From the NCBI GenBank assembly GCA_964628835.1, contig CAZVME010000093.1, positions 1 through 10,943 of the forward strand: a stretch of DNA of 10,943 nt. The letters are read 5' to 3'. Origin of the DNA: JAAGZL01 sp964628835 (GTDB lineage: Bacteria > Pseudomonadota > Gammaproteobacteria > Chromatiales > Chromatiaceae). Within the stretch, counting starts at the first letter, position 1; each line of letters starts with the position of its first letter. The notes beneath the pieces were generated by a model, which was given only the letters and a program-made list of their open reading frames with translations, was not told the DNA's origin and did not search any database. Below are positions 6,976-10,943 of this stretch, piece by piece. A program made the translations under genes and the position numbers.

Positions 6976-7026
6976 GTCAGTGTAGTTGGATTGTCTGGCA
7001 CTGACCACTCACAAGTTGCTAACTTG
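6976..7026 (-). promoter_or_regulatory. Inverted repeats upstream of the 81-residue/TPR unit
   Basis: Between the symporter terminator and the 6942 start lie CAAGTT-GCT-AACTTG (7012-7026, perfect 6-bp arms) and GTCAGTG...CACTGAC (6976-7005, perfect 7-bp arms, 16-nt spacer). Either could be a regulator site for this unit. I found no convincing promoter hexamers, so the role is inferred from position. Confidence 0.35.
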
Positions 7027-7037
7027 AAACTACATAC

Positions 7038-7069
7038 AAAAAAATGGGGGAGGGAAGGTCCCTCCCCCA
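7038..7069 (-). terminator. Rho-independent terminator of the symporter gene
   Basis: An 11-bp perfect, GC-rich stem (7045-7055 against 7059-7069) with a 3-nt loop is followed on the minus strand by seven T (7038-7044). It starts 17 bp after the symporter stop codon, so the symporter is probably transcribed alone. Confidence 0.95.
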
Positions 7070-7086
7070 GGTTTGCTGTGAATCAG

Positions 7087-9066
7087 TTACGGGGCGTCGG
7101 CGTCCATCTGGATATCACCAATATCCTCATGCAGCGCCTCGACCTCTTTGTTTGGAATTGTGGACAACTCCATCTTGTAGGCCAGGAACCACATCATGAC
7201 GCAACCCAGAGCCCACCATAGCAGCTGCCAGGTCCAGATCGACGGCATGCCAAACAGCCAGGTGCTGGAGTTGGTTGGATCACCAAAAACGGTGTTGCCA
7301 ATGACGGCGCCAGGGCCGATGCCGATAATGAACCACAATATGGTTATGATCCAGGCAACAGGCACCAGACCCTTCTTCTCAGGAGAGAGGGCGGCATGTT
7401 CATGCAGGAAGTTATGGAAGGTCATGCGGTGTTCCATATCATCATCATTCTGGGTCATGGAGGAGATGATTATCGCCAGACCAAGATTGAACAGTATGCC
7501 CCAGCCAGCTGAGTGGATGGTCATGGGCCAACGACCCCATGGCATGAACTGAGAACCGATGCTCTCAGTCAGGGTGACTGCAACCAGACCGGCAATCAGA
7601 CCGATGGTTACACCCTGACGGGTGAGGTATGGCCACCAACAGACAGCGATTAACGCTGGCCACATCTGGAAGCCGTAGGCTACGGCCAGACCACCCAGGA
7701 GCACCAAGGCATCGGTTGCTGTAGTTGCTACCACCAGTGCCGCCATTACGATGATGACAACACCCACACGGCCCCAGAATTTCTGCTGGGCGTGGGTGGC
7801 GTTGGGCATGGCATAACGCTTGAGCAGATCACGGGTCAGCATGCCGCCTGCAGTGGACATATAGGCCGCACCGGTAGACTGCATGGCAGCCAGGGCGCAG
7901 ACAGAGAGCAGGCCCACCAGCCAGGGGGCGGTGTCGGTCAGCAGGTAGATCAGCTGTGGGACCAGCATGCCCTGCTTGCCGGCGGACTGCATGATGTCCT
8001 TTTCTTGCAGGCCTGCCCCCATGACATTGTTTACCAGATCAGGATGTGCAGCCAGGAATGCGGTGTCAGCGCCCAGAAAGTGGGAGCCGAGACCCTGCAT
8101 GGCGGTGAAGAACATCAGGATAAAGCCGATGCCGAAGGATGACGCCCACACCTGCTGTGGAGCAAATGGTTTCGGGTTCTTGTTGCCATAGGCCCACATG
8201 GAGAAGGCAGGGGCAGACTGTATACCCATCAGGGCAAACATGTAGGTAAGAACCATAATGCCGGTCCAGGCACCACCTACCGGCGCGCTTGCAGTACCCA
8301 GTCCGGCGCCGAACTGGATCACCCCGGGAATAGCAATGTATGAGGAGTACCCCTCCGGCGTGGTCTTGCCAAACAGGGCCTTACCGTCCGGCCCGATCTC
8401 CGACAAGGCTGCAATGCGTTCGTTCAGGGCGGCAAAACCACCCACCTCATTCATGGCGATAATACCGATCACCACGATACCCCCAGCGAGTAGGATGGCC
8501 TGAGCTGAGTCCACATAGGCTACTGCGCGCAGGCCACCGGAGGCCACGTAGATGATAACCACGATGGAGAGCAGCCACATGCCAACATTCACTCCTAGCA
8601 TGCCGTCTGTTAGTACGTTAAACAGAAAGCCGGAGGCGCGTAGTTGGATTCCCAGGTATGGCACGGAGAAGATCAGGGCCACCAGAACCACCAGCACGCG
8701 GATGGCGTCAGACTTGAAGTAGTAAGCCATCATCTCGCCCGGGGTGATAAATCCAAAGCGTTTACCCAGCATCCACTGGCGTTTCAGAAAAATAACTCCG
8801 GTGAATGGGATGGTGATGGCGTAGAAAGAGGCGTAGGCGTATTGAAAGCCATCACGGTAGATTAGGCCCGGGTGACCCATAAAGGTCCAGCCGGAGAATG
8901 AGGTCGCCGTTGCCGCGAGGATAAACACCCACAGCGATATTGAACGACCGGCTACAAAATAGTCGCTGGCAGTCCTGGCGGATAGCGCACCTTTGATGCC
9001 CCAAAAGATGCAGTATGACCAGTACAGCGCAACGAATACGAACAACCAGACTACTTTAGGATCCAT
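7087..9066 (-). CDS. Sodium:solute symporter (SSS family), probably acetate or short-chain carboxylate permease
   Basis: Inner-membrane secondary transporter of 659 residues with about 13-14 hydrophobic helices. SSS hallmarks: SDYFVAGRSIS at 34-44 after TM1; ATATSFSGWTFMGHPG (52-67); ASGGLRAVAYVDSAQA (175-190), matching the GGLxAVxxTDxxQ signature; and MQSTGAAYMSTAGGMLTRDLLKRY (395-418), the TM8 segment carrying the Ser/Thr residues that bind sodium in family members. It is over 100 residues longer than E. coli ActP (549), with long loops near 206-250 and 325-370 and an acidic hydrophilic tail (KEVEALHEDIGDIQMDADAP). Substrate is inferred from acs and the DUF294 gene nearby, so I leave the symbol empty. 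The ATG at 9066 has AGGGGG upstream. A sigma-54 promoter and dyad precede it, and a strong terminator follows, so expression is likely switched by the adjacent two-component system. Confidence 0.92.
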   Translation of the reverse strand: MDPKVVWLFVFVALYWSYCIFWGIKGALSARTASDYFVAGRSISLWVFILAATATSFSGWTFMGHPGLIYRDGFQYAYASFYAITIPFTGVIFLKRQWMLGKRFGFITPGEMMAYYFKSDAIRVLVVLVALIFSVPYLGIQLRASGFLFNVLTDGMLGVNVGMWLLSIVVIIYVASGGLRAVAYVDSAQAILLAGGIVVIGIIAMNEVGGFAALNERIAALSEIGPDGKALFGKTTPEGYSSYIAIPGVIQFGAGLGTASAPVGGAWTGIMVLTYMFALMGIQSAPAFSMWAYGNKNPKPFAPQQVWASSFGIGFILMFFTAMQGLGSHFLGADTAFLAAHPDLVNNVMGAGLQEKDIMQSAGKQGMLVPQLIYLLTDTAPWLVGLLSVCALAAMQSTGAAYMSTAGGMLTRDLLKRYAMPNATHAQQKFWGRVGVVIIVMAALVVATTATDALVLLGGLAVAYGFQMWPALIAVCWWPYLTRQGVTIGLIAGLVAVTLTESIGSQFMPWGRWPMTIHSAGWGILFNLGLAIIISSMTQNDDDMEHRMTFHNFLHEHAALSPEKKGLVPVAWIITILWFIIGIGPGAVIGNTVFGDPTNSSTWLFGMPSIWTWQLLWWALGCVMMWFLAYKMELSTIPNKEVEALHEDIGDIQMDADAP

Positions 9067-9172
9067 TTGCCCAGTTCCCCCTTGCTAAGGTTTATTTTTG
9101 ACAGATTGTCGGTTTAGGTTTAGAAAAGCCCGCCTAATAAGGATTGACGGCCTAAAACTTAAACTACTACAA

Positions 9173-9187
9173 GCGAATTATGTGCCA
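9173..9187 (-). promoter_or_regulatory. Sigma-54 (-24/-12) promoter of the symporter gene
   Basis: Minus strand reads TGGCAC-ATAAT-TCGC-T. The -24 element TGGCAC is perfect, the GG-N10-GC spacing is exact, and the -12 element differs from TTGC at one base. Transcription would start near 9161, giving a leader of about 95 nt before the 9066 ATG. A sigma-54 activator is encoded immediately upstream. Confidence 0.8.
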
Positions 9188-9222
9188 ATTGTAGAAGTAC
9201 TTATAAAACAGAGTGATGTGGG

Positions 9223-9287
9223 GGTAACGTATTTTTCTGAGGCTAAAGGTGTTACCTTGGGTAACACGAAATGTGTGGAAAGGTAAC
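9223..9287. promoter_or_regulatory. Putative upstream activator sites (GTTACC/GGTAAC dyad and half-sites)
   Basis: A perfect dyad GTGTTACC-TTG-GGTAACAC occupies 9249-9267, centred about 97 bp upstream of the predicted +1. Two more GGTAAC half-sites lie at 9223-9228 and 9282-9287; the latter is 22 bp, two helical turns, from the dyad's right half. Distance and symmetry fit an enhancer for a dimeric Fis-type activator. The activator is probably the adjacent response regulator; that pairing is inferred. Confidence 0.65.
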
Positions 9288-9400
9288 AAATACTGGGTAG
9301 AAAGCGCACATTTGCTCCTCCCATGGATCGGCCCTGTTGGGAGTGACCTTTAATCCAGATATGTCAGTTTTATGTGGTAATGGCTATGGTGGCTGGGCCA

Positions 9401-10750
9401 CTAACTCTGTCTGGGCTTTTTCCTTGGTATGCCAAAGCGCTGCCTGCGCTCCCACAGGGTCTTACGGCTAATTCCCAGGCGTTTTGACAGTTCGGTTTCA
9501 GTGAGCTGGTCTTGATGCTCCAGTACAAATTTACAGAAATACTCCTCCAGAGAAAGATCCTGTTTGCTGTTGTCTGAGGGCTGGAAGGAAACTCCATCTT
9601 TACCGTCTATTGCTAGAATATCGGCGGATATTGTCCTGTTCTCACACAGGATTGCGGCGCGCTCCATAGTATTCTCCAGTTCCCGTACGTTTCCTGGCCA
9701 ATCGTATTTGGAGATGGCTTTGGTTGCATCTGGCGCCAAGCTGATGGGTGGTTTGTTGAATTTCTTACACGCCTTATTTAACAGAAATTTCGCCAGTTGT
9801 GGAATGTCGTCACCGCGATCGCGTAGTGGAGGCAGGTTTAGCTCCAGCACCCTGAGTCGGAAATAGAGGTCGCTGCGAAACTGGCTCTCTTGTACCAACT
9901 GTTTGAGATCGCGGTGGGTTGCAGAGATTAGCCTGACATCCACGTGGCGCGACTTTTCTGAGCCCACCGGGCGGATCTCTCCATTTTGCAGCACCCGCAG
10001 CAGACGGGCCTGTGCGGTGTGAGACAACTCACCGATCTCATCTAGAAACAGGGTGCCAGAGTCGGCGCTCTCGACCAGTCCGGTGCGGTCCGCATCGGCC
10101 CCGGTAAATGCCCCCTTTTTATGTCCAAACAGTTCGGATTCCAGCAGTGACTCGGGTATTGCGGCACAGTTGACGGTGACGATTGGTGCGTCTTTGCGAC
10201 TGCTCTGCTCATGCAGGGCACGCGCAACCAGCTCTTTTCCGGTGCCGGATTCACCCAGAATCAGTACCGTGGAATCGGTGGGCGCCACCTTGCTGATCTG
10301 TTTGAATATGGCCTGCATGGCAGGGCCGCTTCCCACCATTCCGCCTACCGGGTAGCTCTTCTCCAGCTCTGTTTTCAGGGCTACATTCTGCCGCTCAAGT
10401 TGCCCACGTTTCAGGCTGCGTTTTACCAAGAGTACCAATTCGTCGTGGTCAAATGGTTTGGCGATATAGTCCACCGCGCCCTGCTTCATGGCATCCACGG
10501 CGGAACGTACACTGGCATAGCTGGTCATGATCAACACAGGTACATCCTTCGCTTTCTGTATGATCTCGGTTCCGGGGACTCCCGGCAGTCTTAGGTCGGT
10601 TATGATGAGTTTGAAGCTGTTTACGTCAAAATTTGACTCTGCATCCTCCACCGACTCTGCTACTGCCACGCTGTAGCCGTTCCTCTCCAGGAGGCGCTGT
10701 ACCGCCTGGCGGATGACCTCTTCATCTTCAATTATCAGTATACGATCCAT
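9401..10750 (-). CDS. Sigma-54-dependent two-component response regulator (NtrC family)
   Basis: The 449-residue DNA-binding activator has three domains. The receiver (1-120) has the acidic pair Glu8/Asp9, phosphoacceptor Asp52 in ITDLRLPG, Thr76 and Lys98 (AKPF). The AAA+ sigma-54 interaction domain (about 137-370) shows Walker A GESGTGKE (166-173), the sigma-54-contacting GAFTGA loop (213-218), Walker B TLFLDEIGE (233-241), arginine-finger region FRSDLYFRLRV (291-301) and WPGNVRELEN (351-360). The Fis-type helix-turn-helix (about 415-443) contains LSKRLGISRKTLWERRQRFG. All key residues are intact, so it should hydrolyse ATP and open sigma-54 promoters once phosphorylated. It starts 6 bp after the kinase stop, so the two are one operon and a cognate pair. 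The next gene downstream carries a sigma-54 promoter, its most likely target. No clear terminator follows its stop. Confidence 0.96.
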   Translation of the reverse strand: MDRILIIEDEEVIRQAVQRLLERNGYSVAVAESVEDAESNFDVNSFKLIITDLRLPGVPGTEIIQKAKDVPVLIMTSYASVRSAVDAMKQGAVDYIAKPFDHDELVLLVKRSLKRGQLERQNVALKTELEKSYPVGGMVGSGPAMQAIFKQISKVAPTDSTVLILGESGTGKELVARALHEQSSRKDAPIVTVNCAAIPESLLESELFGHKKGAFTGADADRTGLVESADSGTLFLDEIGELSHTAQARLLRVLQNGEIRPVGSEKSRHVDVRLISATHRDLKQLVQESQFRSDLYFRLRVLELNLPPLRDRGDDIPQLAKFLLNKACKKFNKPPISLAPDATKAISKYDWPGNVRELENTMERAAILCENRTISADILAIDGKDGVSFQPSDNSKQDLSLEEYFCKFVLEHQDQLTETELSKRLGISRKTLWERRQRFGIPRKKPRQS

Positions 10751-10756
10751 TTGTTT

Positions 10757-10943
10757 CTACTCGTCGGCCTCGTTGGTGGTCTCTTGGTTGGTCTGTGGCA
10801 GACATATCTCTACGCGGGTGCCTATACTAGTTTCAGAATCGATGGTTATGTTGCCATTGTGTTCCTGGATGATCTTGTGGGCCATGGAGAGTCCAAGCCC
10901 GGTGCCATCCCCTGGAGAGGAACGGCTACAGCGTGGCAGTAGC
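10757..10943 (-). CDS. Sensor histidine kinase, C-terminal fragment (5' part outside the window)
   Basis: Only the last 62 codons are inside the window. They include the ATP-binding G2 box GDGTGLGLSMAHKIIQEHNG, then NITIDSETSIGTRVEICLPQ, which is the standard end of a HATPase_c domain (GTGLGLS, H-G-G-like strand, GT-F/V-x-I-xLP). The tail TNQETTNEADE follows, then TAG. Residues before the G2 box read LLPRCSRSSP, where most kinases have a PFF(T/S)(T/S)K-type F box, so that element appears degenerate. It is transcribed ahead of the response regulator gene with a 6-bp gap and is presumably its partner. The sensory domain, and hence the signal, cannot be seen. Confidence 0.9.
   Translation of the reverse strand, partial: LLPRCSRSSPGDGTGLGLSMAHKIIQEHNGNITIDSETSIGTRVEICLPQTNQETTNEADE

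Noticed and set aside
9098..9286. Plus-strand 62-codon open frame in the symporter upstream region
   Set aside because: It overlaps the sigma-54 promoter and the dyad, lacks a good ribosome binding site, and its translation has no recognisable domain or topology.
9311..9395. Terminator downstream of the response regulator
   Set aside because: Only a 4-bp stem (GTGG/CCAC) and a loose 6-bp inverted repeat with a 14-nt loop are present, with no T run, so no intrinsic terminator is called.
1..10943. CRISPR, insertion sequences, tRNA/rRNA, prophage or defence genes
   Set aside because: No spaced direct repeats, transposase motifs, terminal inverted repeats, cloverleaf-like sequence or phage/defence domains were seen; genes are ordinary chromosomal types.

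Overview
The window reads as chromosomal DNA of a gammaproteobacterium. The broad protein style and the small companion genes suggest a relative of the sulfur-oxidising or Chromatiales-type lineages, but this is an impression from protein resemblance; there is no rRNA or marker gene to prove it. Coding density is high and nearly everything lies on the minus strand. I see no mobile element, tRNA, rRNA, CRISPR array or phage gene.

Layout in minus-strand transcription order (high to low coordinates). The last 62 residues of a histidine kinase (10757-10943) are followed 6 bp later by a sigma-54-dependent response regulator (9401-10750). A 334-bp intergenic region then holds a convincing -24/-12 sigma-54 promoter (9173-9187) and, about 100 bp upstream of the predicted start of transcription, an 8-bp-arm dyad plus extra GGTAAC half-sites (9223-9287). 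This promoter faces a 659-residue sodium:solute symporter (7087-9066), which ends at a strong intrinsic terminator (7038-7069). Next is a two-gene unit with an 8-bp overlap: an 81-residue two-helix membrane protein (6697-6942) and a membrane-anchored TPR protein (6123-6704).

The only plus-strand gene I support is a 54-residue membrane microprotein (5938-6102). It has a good ribosome binding site and a perfect TATAAT upstream. Divergent from it runs a 636-residue cNMP-binding/CBS/DUF294 nucleotidyltransferase-like protein (3854-5764), then a 93-residue membrane protein (3537-3818), then acetyl-CoA synthetase acs (1411-3351) with its own intrinsic terminator (1361-1389). Beyond it are a NYN-domain nuclease-like protein fused to a C-terminal cold-shock-like domain (393-1238) and the N-terminus of a fused TRAP transporter permease (3-338), which runs off the window.

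How the parts fit. Symporter, DUF294 regulator and Acs are a recurrent neighbourhood for uptake and activation of acetate or similar short-chain carboxylates. The symporter would import the acid, Acs would activate it to acyl-CoA, and the CBS/DUF294 protein is a probable signal-sensing modifier whose target is unknown. The two-component system most likely switches the symporter on through sigma-54 RNA polymerase. The best candidate for a little-described system is this locus: a sigma-54 two-component pair with a visible enhancer and promoter, plus four small or accessory membrane proteins (93, 54, 81 and 193 residues) interleaved with acetate-metabolism genes.
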